DNA from: Aplectana chamaeleonis
Lineage: Eukaryota > Nematoda > Chromadorea > Rhabditida > Cosmocercidae
Direction: 5' to 3'
Length of the DNA: 64,000 nucleotides
Assembly (NCBI GenBank): GCA_029168955.1
Contig: JAPDOI010000877.1
Coordinates: forward strand, 124,001-188,000
Shown here: positions 1-9,784 of the stretch, in pieces
Layout: every line of letters starts with the position of its first letter
Position numbering within the stretch: position 1 is the first letter of the stretch
Position numbers and translations under genes: made by a program
Notes under the pieces: model-generated
Seen by the model: the letters and a program-made list of their open reading frames with translations, nothing else
The model's database searches: none
What the model was told of the DNA's origin: nothing

Positions 1-3000
1 AAGTAACAAACTTGTTAGTCACTTTCCTTGTCCCATCCCATCAAAAAGTACAGCCTACAACGTGTTTTAGCGATTTGATCTACCAACTGATAATATCACT
101 TGATATGATAAGCAGTAATAAGTGAAGTAGTTAATGTTGAACAGTAATTAACAAACTTGTTAGTCACTTTCCTTGTCCCTTCCCATCGAAAAATACAGCC
201 TACAACGTGTTTTAGCGATTTGATCTACCAACTGATAAAATCACTTGATATGATAAACAGTAATAAGTGAAGTAGTTAATGTTAAACAGTAAGCAAAAAA
301 CTTGTTAGTCACTTTCCTTGTCCCTTCCCATCGAAAAGTATAGCTTACAACGTGTTTTAGCGATTTGATCTACCAACTGATAATATCTTTTGATATGATA
401 AGCAGTAATAAGTGAAGTAGTTAATGTTAAACAGTAAGTAACAAACTTGTTAGTCACTTTCCTTGTCCCTTCCCATCAAAAAGTACAGCCTACAACGTGT
501 TTTAGCGATTTGATCTACCAACGGATAATATCACTTGATATGACAAGCAGTAATAAGTGAAGTAGTTAATGTTAAACAGTAAGTAACAAACTTGTTAGTC
601 ACTTTCCTTGTCCCATCCCATCAAAAAGTACAGCCTACAACGTGTTTTAGCGATTTGATCTACCAACTGATAATATCACTTGATATGATAAGCAGGAATA
701 AGTGAAGTAGTTAATGTTAAACAGTAATTAACAAACTTGTTAGTCACTTTCCGTGTCCCTTCCCTGAGAAAAAGTACGTGTTTTAGCGATTTGATCTGCC
801 AACTGATAATATCACTTGATATGATAAGCAGTAATAAGTGAAGTAGTTAATGTTAAACAGTAAGTAACAATCTTGTTAGTCACTTTCCTTGTCCCTTCCC
901 ATCGAAAAATACAGCCTACAACGTGTTTTAGCGATTTGATCTACCAACTGATAAAATCACTTGATATGATAAACAGTAATAAGTGAAGTAGTTAATGTTA
1001 AACAGTAAGCAAAAAACTTGTTAGTCACTTTCCTTGTCCCTTCCCATCGAAAAGTATAGCTTACAACGTGTTTTAGCGATTTGATCTACCAACTGATAAT
1101 ATCTTTTGATATGATAAGCAGTAATAAGTGAAGTAGTTAATGTTAAACAGTAAGTAACAAACTTGTTAGTCACTTCCCGTGTCCCTTCCCTAAGAAAAAG
1201 TACGTGTTTTAGCGATTTGATCTGCCAACTGATAATATCACTTGATATGATAAGCAGTAATAAGTGAAGTAGTTAATGTTAAACAGTAAGTAACAATCTT
1301 GTTAGTCACTTTCCTTGTCCCTTCCCATCGAAAAATACAGCCTACAACGTGTTTTAGCGATTTGATCTACCAACTGATAAAATCACTTGATATGATAAAC
1401 AGTAATAAGTGAAGTAGTTAATGTTAAACAGTAAGCAAAAAACTTGTTAGTCACTTTCCTTGTCCCATCCCATCAAAAAGTACAGCCTACAACGTGTTTT
1501 AGCGATTTGATCTACCAACTGATAATATCACTTGATATGATAAGCAGGAATAAGTGAAGTAGTTAATGTTAAACAGTAATTAACAAACTTGTTAGTCACT
1601 TTCCGTGTCCCTTCCCTGAGAAAAAGTACGTGTTTTAGCGATTTGATCTGCCAACTGATAATATCACTTGATATGATAAGCAGTAATAAGTGAAGTAGTT
1701 AATGTTAAACAGTAAGTAACAATCTTGTTAGTCACTTTCCTTGTCCCTTCCCATCGAAAAATACAGCCTACAACGTGTTTTAGCGATTTGATCTACCAAC
1801 TGATAAAATCACTTGATATGATAAACAGTAATAAGTGAAGTAGTTAATGTTAAACAGTAAGCAAAAAACTTGTTAGTCACTTTCCTTGTCCCTTCCCATC
1901 GAAAAGTATAGCTTACAACGTGTTTTAGCGATTTGATCTACCAACTGATAATATCTTTTGATATGATAAGCAGTAATAAGTGAAGTAGTTAATGTTAAAC
2001 AGTAAGTAACAAACTTGTTAGTCACTTCCCGTGTCCCTTCCCTAAGAAAAGTACGTGTTTTAGCGATTTGATCTACCAACTGATAATATCACTTGATATG
2101 ACAAGCAGTAATAAGTGAAGTAGTTAATGTTAAACAGTAAGTAACAAACTTGTTAGTCACTTTCCTTGTCCCTTCCCATCAAAAAGTACAGCCTACAACG
2201 TGTTTTAGCGATTTGATCTACCAACTGATAATATCACTGGATATGATAAGCAGGAATAAGTGAAGTAGTTAATGTTAGACAGTAATTAACAAACTTGTTA
2301 GTCATTTCCCCTGTCCCTTCCCTACGAAAAAGTACGTGTTTTAGCGATTTTATCTGCCAACTGATAATATCACTTGATATGATAAGCAGTAATAAGTGAA
2401 GTAGTTAATGTTAAACAGTAAGTAACAAACTTGTTAGTCACTTTCCTTGTCCCATCCCATCAAAAAGTACAGCCTACAACGTGTTTTAGCGATTTGATCT
2501 ACCAACTGATAATATCACTTGATATGATAAGCAGTAATAAGTGAAGTAGTTAATGTTGAACAGTAATTAACAAACTTGTTAGTCACTTTCCTTGTCCCAT
2601 CCCATCAAAAAGTACAGCCTACAACGTGTTTTAGCGATTTGATCTACCAACTGATAATATCACTTGATATGATAAGCAGGAATAAGTGAAGTAGTTAATG
2701 TTAAACAGTAATTAACAAACTTGTTAGTCACTTTCCGTGTCCCTTCCCATCAAAAAAATACAGCCTACAACGTGTTTTAGCGATTTTATCTGCCAACTGA
2801 TAATATCACTTGATATGATAAGCAGTAATAAGTGAAGTAGTTAATGTTAAACAGTAAGTAACAAACTTGTTAGTCACTTTCCTTGTCCCTTCCCATCAAA
2901 AAGTACAGCCTACAACGTGTTTTAGCGATTTGATCTACCAACTGATAATATCACTTGATATGATAAGCAGTAATAAGTGAAGTAGTTAATGTTAAACAGT

Positions 3001-3565
3001 AAGTAACAAACTTGTTAGTCACTTTCCTTGTCCCATCCCATCAAAAAGTACAGCCTACAACGTGTTTTAGCGATTTGATCTACCAACTGATAATATCACT
3101 TGATATGATAAGCAGGAATAAGTGAAGTAGTTAATGTTAAACAGTAAGTAACAAACTTGTTAGTCACTTCCCGTGTCCCTTCCCTAAGAAAAAGTACGTG
3201 TTTTAGCGATTTGATCTGCCAACTGATAATATCACTTGATATGATAAGCAGTAATAAGTGAAGTAGTTAATGTTAAACAGTAAGTAACAAACTTGTTAGT
3301 CACTTCCCGTGTCCCTTCCCTAAGAAAAAGTACGTGTTTTAGCGATTTTATCTGCCAACTGATAATATCACTTGATATGATAAGCAGTAATAAGTGAAGC
3401 AGTTAATGTTAAACAGTAAGTAACAAACTTGTTAGACACTTTCCTTGTCCCTTCCCATCAAAAAGTACAGCCTACAACGTGTTTTAACGATTTGATCTAC
3501 CAACTGATAATATCACTTGATATGATAAACAGTAATAAGTGAAGTAGTTAATGTTAAACAGTAAG
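1..3565. repeat. 145-bp satellite array with 426-bp higher-order units
   Basis: About 25 tandem units can be followed through the motif CTTGTTAGTC (e.g. 11, 156, 301, 446, 591, 736, 872, 1017, 1162, 1298, 1443, 1588, 1724, 1869, 2014). Full units are 145 bp. A shorter form of 135-136 bp lacks part of the sequence around ACAGCCTACAAC. Between 872 and 2149 the order long-long-short repeats three times, giving a 426-bp higher-order period. Units share an AACAA-AC-TTGTT dyad at the junction. The array begins before the window and stops near 3565. Small ORFs in it (such as 1873-2079 minus) are by-products of the repeat and are not annotated as genes. Confidence 0.95.
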
Positions 3566-3950
3566 TACTCATTGTCTACCTACTCACCAGCCTGCTTATC
3601 TATCCACATACCAACTTACCTGCCTGCCCAACTGATCGCCTGCGACCATTGCCAGTGGCCACTACTAAGGGTGCGTAACGCACGAGGAGCGAAGCACGAA
3701 GCAGGAAGCAGCAACGAGTTACACGCACAACAAGAATTTTTGATAAGGACTCGCCGATCTAACTTTGTTAGTTTTGAACCGATTTGGCTCAAATTTTGTC
3801 AGCATGTGCCTCCTGGACCCTCTCACCTATAACCCGATGCAATTCTCTGGAGAATTTGTTTAATAGGTTTTATTAACTACTTAACAGAATTCTAAGTGAT
3901 CACAAGTCCCGGGCAAAACCAAACCTCTCCAGCCGCTTCGCGGCTGGAGC
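3566..3950. other. Satellite-flanking intergenic sequence with a short hairpin
   Basis: No gene is supported here. An ORF that starts inside the last satellite unit and runs to 3832 shows no domain and is probably spurious. At 3927-3949 there is a perfect 10-bp stem (CTCCAGCCGC / GCGGCTGGAG) with a 3-nt loop, directly before a dispersed repeat that starts at 3951. It could be a structured RNA end or a transposon terminus; the sequence does not decide. Confidence 0.5.
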
Positions 3951-4040
3951 GATTACACATAAATAAGAAATAAAGAACATAATGAATAATACAGAATGAA
4001 CACAAACGAAAAACACCTCCAAGACACTATACTGACATCT
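3951..4040. repeat. Dispersed repeat R1, copy 1
   Basis: About 88 bp that also occurs in the same orientation at 16460-16547. The shared core includes AAGAAATAAAGAACAT, AGAATGAACACAAACGAAAA and ACTATACTGACA. The two copies differ by scattered substitutions and a few 1-2 nt indels. Function is unknown. It may be the end of a larger interspersed element whose remainder has diverged. Confidence 0.75.
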
Positions 4041-4625
4041 CCCTCCCCTAAACATAGGCTGTTCCCCTCAGGCGATGACTTGCTTGCGGTCTTGTGATGA
4101 GCAGGCGGTTCGTCCTTGAGTCTCATAGCGCGCATGTTCGGAAAAGTTGTTCTGTCCGGCTGATTACGACCATGACGACGCGTCGGGGAGTAGGTGCGAG
4201 CTCACGAGTCACTGACATGGAAGGGGAGAACGTTCCCAGGACGGTTGGCGCTCAAATGTAGCTCGATTCGACCCCGTCCTGCGTTCTCGCGAATGCTGGG
4301 TATGTCGTGCCCGACCTGGCTGATCATAGCGAATCTGATGTGCTTCGGCGTATCCGCCATCCGTTTTGGCGAGGAGAGTTGTGGGTGTAACCCACGAGGA
4401 AGAGCGTTCCTTGTTTATTTGGCGTACCCCTAGGACCTTCAGCCTAACCGCCACTTCAGCACGAAGCCTAACGGTAGCTGCGCGGGTCTTCAGCTGAATA
4501 GGTGTGTGCACTTCGGCGAAGACGTCGTGTGACATTAGATGGGTAAGGGTGAACTTCACGCCAGAAACCGCAAGTGAGTCAGCATACCTTCTGTTGAAAT
4601 TCTTGATTTGCGGGGGCGGCTCCCC
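4041..4625. other. Unassigned stretch next to the retropepsin-like fragment
   Basis: The minus strand is open over 4209-4559 (116 codons), but I recognise no domain. The region lies directly downstream, on the minus strand, of the retropepsin-like fragment and may be decayed sequence of the same element. Nothing else is supported. Confidence 0.3.
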
Positions 4626-5283
4626 TTAATGTTTTCTTTCTCTGAGAAGTTCAAGAATTTTCTCATCGTGTTCTGCTTCGAGGAACGCTTGAGCACTCAA
4701 TTTTCGTTCTTTTCGGACGATCCTAGGCTTGGTGTTCGCGTTGAAAACTGGCACTGATATATGGCACACTCGGGAGTCAATGCGATTGTCTCCGGACCCG
4801 AACACCTTGTTTGCTCCTTGGCGCGGTTGTGATGCCTTAGTGTTCGCTGCAGTTGATGCTTGGGTAGTCGTTGTACCGGCTGCTGTCGCAAGATTAGGTG
4901 TGACGGAGTCTCCTTCTACAGTGTCTTGGTGACTGTTCCCGAAAGCTTCGGAACTTGAAGAGTTCAATCGTAACTCCACATCTAAAGCCTGCAGAGCATT
5001 AGTGCCTAGTAGTATAACACAACTTTTTGACCTCTGCACGTGTATTTGCGTCTTGGCCTTCTTGCCTCCCAACAAGATTACATCGACGGCAATCCGCATA
5101 AGAAAGGTCCAACTGGTTTTCCTGGTGTCGGATGCATCCATCATTGTGATCATGGCATCTAAGTCGATTCCGGCTGGCTGAACCTCTTTCAGGAATCCAA
5201 CTGGTATGACGGATATTACTGAGCCCTTGTCGATTATTATATTATCTCTTGTTAGGCTCCTAAAAGGCTTGTAGATAGCCGGT
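4626..5283 (-). pseudogene. Retropepsin-like fragment of an LTR-type retroelement
   Basis: The minus strand is open from about 5283 to a stop at 4626; the first ATG is at 5153, but the similarity begins upstream of it. Near 5200-5215 the reading is DKGSVISVIP, which resembles the D-T/S-G-S active-site strand of aspartyl proteases with Lys replacing Thr/Ser. About 80 residues later comes VILLGTNALQALDVEL, like the second conserved retropepsin element (ILLG followed by a helix). The tail is rich in Ser/Thr/Ala and ends EKILELLRERKH. No reverse transcriptase or LTR was found beside it. I infer a broken fragment of nematode retroelement polyprotein, with catalytic competence doubtful because of DKG. 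Confidence 0.55.
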
Positions 5284-5365
5284 TATTGAAGATTGTAATG
5301 CCCGCATCGTTTTATAGTGGTCTGATCCTCCGTAAAGCTCACTAGTTGAAATCATTCACGAGGAT

Positions 5366-6052
5366 GAAAGGTGTCTATATTAGACCCTCTTCCTAAAAGT
5401 GAGAGAGATCAACTACGAGCTCAGCGGCGTGCATCTAATCCTACTCCGAACATTGTAGCAGCTTTTCCGATACCCTCGCAACCTGAGAGCAGCCAGCCAG
5501 GCATGCTTGAGCCACAACTCAATACCCTTACAATCGCATCTCGCCGGAGGTGAGTCCACGTTGACCTCTAATTCCCTATTCCTAACAACGAGATAATCCA
5601 TCTGCAGCTTTGAGTCATACAAATGGAGTAGCATATCTCTTAAGTTACTGGGCAGCGACTCATCACCACGGACCATATTCACCGCATTATCAACAGAAAC
5701 TGGTCCACCAGAGGCTGTTCCAGAAGTCATAGTAGTGGCAGAAGCTTTCGACGTAGCACGAGTTTTCACCATTGTAGACAATAGCACTTGAGAAGAACAG
5801 CACAGAACCGAAATAACAGGTGTGACGCACGATGTTAGGAAAGATAGACCTCGAACGGCGGCTGATATCAACGATTAGAATTGTAAAAAAAAATTTTTTG
5901 TGAAAAAGTCGAGCACGACCGCGCACCAGAACAAAGCCGGTTTTCAGTGTAAACCACAGAGATAAGGTCAAGTACGACCACACCAGAGTAGTCGAGATCG
6001 ACCGCACACCAGGCACACCAACTATCAACTCAGTCGAGATCGACCGCACACC
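5366..6052. mobile_element. Rearranged CR1-type fragment (ORF1 pieces in both orientations)
   Basis: 5373-5485 closely matches 9560-9665 in the same orientation (shared peptide TPNIVAAFP.PSQ). From about 5541 onwards the same family lies on the minus strand: an ORF starting at 5772 reads MVKTRATSKASATT, then MLLHLYDSKLQMDYLVVRNRE, and its last part matches plus-strand sequence at 9373-9415. So one CR1 ORF1 has an internal inversion with a breakpoint near 5540. The minus-strand 5' region (5900-6052) has imperfect tandem copies of GGTGTGCGGTCGATCTCGAC, as expected of a non-LTR 5'UTR. RTE copy 1 is inserted in that repeat. Confidence 0.6.
6043..6052. repeat. Left target-site duplication of RTE copy 1
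   Basis: ACCGCACACC occurs here and again at 9322-9331, at the two ends of RTE copy 1. Caution: the surrounding CR1 5'UTR is itself repetitive (6001-6030 also matches 9322-9351 with two mismatches), so the exact length of the duplication is uncertain. Confidence 0.6.
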
Positions 6053-6132
6053 TTGACTTACTTGACTTAATCGGTTGGCTTTCGCCTGACGCGGTCATTC
6101 CGCATCTTCACCGAGGTGTGCCGTCCTAGTAG

Positions 6133-6990
6133 TCAGCCGTGTCCATTTTCACGGTCTTCAGCCACAATTTGAACACATTCCATCCAGCTGTCACTATTCC
6201 ATTTCCTGCGAAACGAAACATCGCGCCTGAACTGTCTTTCGATGCCGAGTGACTTTAAATCCTCTTTAACCACATCCGTCCAGAACTTTCGCCTACGCCC
6301 AGGTGGCCGTTTCAGACAGGATTTGGAAGCATTTTTAAAGCGTGTTGTACGAGACGATCCGGCGTTCTTCTTAGTATATGCCCGAGCAGTCGAAGTCGAC
6401 TTTCCATTGCTGCTTGAGATGGCGTTAGGAGATGCTGGCACCTCCCTCGTGTCAAGCGTTGATGTACTGCGTCGATTTCCTTGTAAAGGTCTTCGTTATG
6501 GCATACACGCGGCCAGAAATATCCAAGCAAACGCCTAAAAGCTTCCTCTCCGTGCAATCCAACCTTTCCATCTGCGTTTTCGGTGCTGCCCACGTCTCCG
6601 ATCCGTACATCATGATAGGGCGAATAGCGGATAGGTAGACGCGCAACTTGACTTCCTTCGCGATGGTGGTAGACCACAAACACTTGGTTAGAGAATTGAA
6701 TGCAGACGTAGCTTTCGCACATCGTTGTCGAATATCCGCTGCATAACTACCATCGTTCTTCAGCAAACAGCCCAAATAACAGAAATCGTCCACCAGTTCG
6801 ATACGTTGTCCGTCCACACAAACTCCAGTTGAAGGCCTCTGAGAGACCCACATCTGCTTGCATTTGTCGGGACGAAGACGAAGTCCATAGGCTGCGGCAT
6901 ACTTCGAAACGAGGTTCACAATCCTTTGCAGTTTTTGCGTTGTTTTCAGCGAATAACACAATGTCGTCGGCGTACTCCAGGTCGACAAAG
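6133..6990 (-). pseudogene. RTE copy 1: catalytic motif C and C-terminal region
   Basis: The codons for Y-A-D-D of reverse-transcriptase motif C lie at 6963-6974 and are intact. From there one frame runs to 6452 through LRPDKCKQMWVSQRP, DDFCYLGCLL, RIYLSAIRPI-like VYLSAIRPIMMYGSETW and RKLLGVCLDI. A shift near 6480-6530 moves the continuation (RLRLLGHILRRTPDRLVQ) to an overlapping frame, and another near 6315 moves it again to RPPGRRRKFWTDVVKEDLKS and the end RKWNSDSWMECVQ. The Leu-Gly-His-x-x-R and WTDVVKEDL blocks are the usual C-terminal signatures of nematode RTE proteins. At the second shift RTE copy 2 keeps the frame, because it has one more C near 47890. Confidence 0.85.
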
Positions 6991-7013
6991 GGAGCGTCCT
7001 GATGGTGTTAGGA

Positions 7014-8186
7014 TCACATCCGCAGGAAACTGTTCTGCAACTCTACGCATGATGTCATCAACGGCGAAGTTGAAAAGAAAGGTCCTGCAACGGCTCCTTG
7101 CCTTACTCCTGTTTTCACCTCGAAAGCTGACGTAAATCCGACAGGTGTACGAACTGCTGCTGTTGTTCCTTTGTTCATGTCCTCGATTAACCGAACATAC
7201 TTTTCCGGGACTCCATCTGCTCGCAGAGCATTGAGCAATCGATCACGATGAGGAGAGTCGAACGCGGCTTCAAAGTCCAAAAAAGCAAGCTGTAATGGCC
7301 TCGGAAACCGCTGCCACGATTCAATTACTCTTCTCACGACGAACACTTGGTCGATGGTCGATCTTCCAGGTCGAAAACCGGCTTGCTTATCTCTGGTCGT
7401 TCTTTCACGATGTTTGATAAGTCGCTCGAGAATGATACGTTCTAAATCCTTGTACATGGCACGAAGTAGAGAAATTCCTCTGTAGTTCTTAGGATCCGTG
7501 ACGGATAGCTTCTTGTGAAGAGGTACGATGATCGCATGTCTCCACGAATCGGGTATCCTTTCGCTCATCCATATAGCACGGATGGTGTTGGTCATTTCAC
7601 AAATCCCAGACGGAGGAAGAGCTTTTAGCATTTCAGCAGTGATGTTGTCATCTCCACCTGCCTTTCCATTCTTCATTTTCCGGACACAATTCGAAACTTC
7701 AGCCTCAGACGGCGGTTCCTCACTGACATCGTAATGTGCTCTCTGAACATGCGGCAGCTCTGGTACTGACGGCGCTGGAAGATTCAGTAGTGAACTGACG
7801 TAATCCTTCCATAATGACAGCGTCGCATCACCAACTGCAACTCCATTGGTAGTGTTCAAGACAGGAGAACATCTCTTCATCTTTCCGCTTTACTGTCGCA
7901 GCACCGTGTAGGCTTTCCTTGGATTCTTCTCCTCCCAAGCCTTCTCGAACTCCTTAGCTCTACACGTCCACTCTCGTTCGCGGTCACTTTGAAGCTGCCG
8001 ACGCAACTTCCTCCTCAGACGCTTCTCCTCCACGAAGTTTCCTGCAGTTCGGAGAGCAAATACTCTGTTGTAGGTAGATGTTGTTTCTTCTGAGACGTAG
8101 GCGAACTTCTTCTTAGGCTGTACAACCGGGAGTGCCTCTCTCGAAGCGTCCTGGATGCACTCCTGACAAAAGAATCCGCGTCGCAA
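7014..8186 (-). pseudogene. RTE copy 1: linker and N-terminal half of reverse transcriptase
   Basis: A linker rich in Arg/Lys (8186-7890, ending WEEKNPRKAYTVLRQ) is followed, after a break near 7885, by a 288-codon frame with reverse-transcriptase motifs in order: AGGDDNITAEMLKALP, WRHAIIVPLHKK, NYRGISLL, QAGFRPGRSTIDQV, then motif A FLDFEAAFDSPHR with its catalytic Asp, and motif B GVRQGAVAGPF. The frame is lost just after motif B near 7070; the sequence beyond continues in another frame as FNFAVDDIMRRVAEQFPADV. Typical RTE order and spacing. Confidence 0.9.
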
Positions 8187-8230
8187 AGTTTCTTCTTAGT
8201 CCGTACTCCGATGTGAATAGAAACGCGTTG

Positions 8231-9321
8231 TCAAAAATTCCTTCTGCACTCTTCATCTCTGAGACTTGTCATGTCAATCCTCTGGAGGCTGAGCCCTTGC
8301 TTCCTCTTATGAATCCTCGCTGTGAAGTTTAACAGAACAGGGCGGTGATCCGAATCGAATGTGCGACATCCCACACAGCTTCTAGATCTTCGAATGTCCG
8401 ATACTGGAATATTCCTCGTCAGGACATAGTCAAGCTGTTTCAAAGTTGTCATCTTCCGCTTCCGCTGCTCTTCTGGAGATAGCTGGGTTGGTCCCTGCCA
8501 CGTAAGCTGATGGCGGCGATGATTCCTTTTGAATGTCGATGCAATAATCAGACCACTGCGTTCACAAAGTCGACAAGGCGGTAGCCATTGTCCGATGTTT
8601 GCTCCACTGGGTAGAACCATTTACCGAGTACTTCGGATTCCTGATCAAGTCCCATCTTCGCATTTGCGTCAATCCCCACGACAACAGCATGTTGACAAGG
8701 TATCCTGGCCGGCAACGTATTGAGTTCCTCATAAAACACATCCTTCGAATTGTCTTCGGCGGTTTCAATGGGCGCATGAGCACTCACTATCCACAGATTG
8801 AATCCTCTATGATCCCGCAGTCGTGTGAACGCATTCCGGCACGACGTTGAGCTGAACTCCCTGACCATACCATTGAAATCCTTCCTTACAGCTATTGCAC
8901 AGCCTCCCACTCTCCTATCGTCAGTGTTACCACAGTAGATGGTGTACTCTCCGACGCTGATGACGGGTCTATCCTTGAGGCGGGTTTCCTGCAAAGCAGC
9001 AAACGGTGCATGGAAATAGCCCAGAAGTCTGGATAGCGCAGTTTTTTGGATATCACTCGACAGCGATCGACAGTTCAGGGTGGCGAAACTGTGGCTTGTG
9101 ACCAAAGACTTCATGAACTCCCTAGGTACGGATCCTAAGGTGTTATGGACCAGAGGCCTTGGTGTGCCGGACGGCGACACCTTTATGCAATGTGCGGGAT
9201 ACTTTCGCGATATAGTTGTGCACGCTATATCGCTCGAACGTTCCTGTGTACACTCAAAATGTCTGCTGGGTTCAGTAGAAGCGAGGCACCAACGAGCAGG
9301 TACCAACAGACTTGTATACAC
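8231..9321 (-). pseudogene. RTE copy 1: endonuclease domain, frameshifted
   Basis: The exonuclease-endonuclease-phosphatase fold is visible in two frames. The longer one, down to 8548, contains SFATLNCRSLSS, FAALQETRLKD (the Glu of the QET motif), GGCAIAVRKDF, NLWIVSAHAPIE and VVVGIDANAKMG (the G-D-x-N motif). After a frameshift near 8600 the domain finishes in the frame of 8620-8231, with LDYVLTRNIPVSDIRRSRSC and SDHRPVLLNF (the terminal SDH motif). All key motifs of the family are present, so it nicked DNA for target-primed reverse transcription when intact. The upstream methionine is uncertain because the 5' end of the element lies only about 20 nt away. Confidence 0.85.
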
Positions 9322-9331
9322 ACCGCACACC
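9322..9331. repeat. Right target-site duplication of RTE copy 1
   Basis: ACCGCACACC, the partner of 6043-6052. The sequence after it (to about 9351) continues the interrupted CR1 5'UTR-like repeat. Confidence 0.6.
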
Positions 9332-9359
9332 ATGCACACCAACTACCAACTTAAGCCGT

Positions 9360-9784
9360 AAGGCTAGAGAGGCTCGTTGTTAGGAATAGGGAATCAGAGG
9401 CCAAAGTGGACTCAATTACGGCCGAAAATGCGAGATTGAGATCTTCTAGATAAACGTCAACCAGTACCAATTGTTGTGCCGTCTCAGAGTCCTGTTAACG
9501 CTGCTGCCACTGCTGCTCAGCCGTCGAGCCACAACAGCTACGAGCCTTTTTAGGTAGAGAGGTCAATTAGACCCTCTCTCCCTAAAAGCGAGAGATCAAC
9601 TAAGAGCTCAGCGGCGTGCATCTAACTTCTACTCCGAACATTGTAGCAGCTTTTCCGATGCCCTCGCAGTTGTGTCCCAAATCTTCTCTAGTGCCTATAG
9701 CTCAGAATACTACAATTCCTACGACTGTAGATCCAGCCACTCAGGTTTCGGAAAAACTTGTAAAGCCTCTCAGGACTCCTCAGT
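9360..9784 (+). pseudogene. CR1 ORF1 remnant
   Basis: The first part (9373-9440) encodes a coiled-coil-like stretch LVVRNRESEAKVDS.TAENARLRSS that is also found inverted at 5541-5600. It then runs into several stops. 9560-9665 matches 5373-5485 and reads TPNIVAAFPMPSQ. CR1 ORF1 proteins bind RNA, but no zinc knuckle or esterase motif survives here, so the function is inferred only from position upstream of the endonuclease. Confidence 0.55.

Larger units (their letters stand above)
6053..9321 (-). mobile_element. RTE-type non-LTR retrotransposon, copy 1
   Basis: A 3.27-kb minus-strand element with apurinic-like endonuclease then reverse transcriptase, in the order and size of RTE elements (about 3.2-3.5 kb, one main ORF). 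The 3' end, at the low-coordinate side, carries short repeats of AAGTCAAGT, consistent with the simple-repeat tails of RTEs. A near full-length second copy lies at 47608-51834 in the same orientation. The reading frame is interrupted several times by 1-2 nt indels, so the copy is not functional as sequenced. It sits inside the 5'UTR-like repeat of a minus-strand CR1 fragment. Confidence 0.9.

Noticed and set aside
1873..2079. Minus-strand ORF of 68 codons in the satellite
   Set aside because: It spans parts of two satellite units and is an accident of the repeat.
1..3565. CRISPR-like or telomeric array
   Set aside because: Long 145-bp units without spacers and no short telomere motif; it is a satellite.
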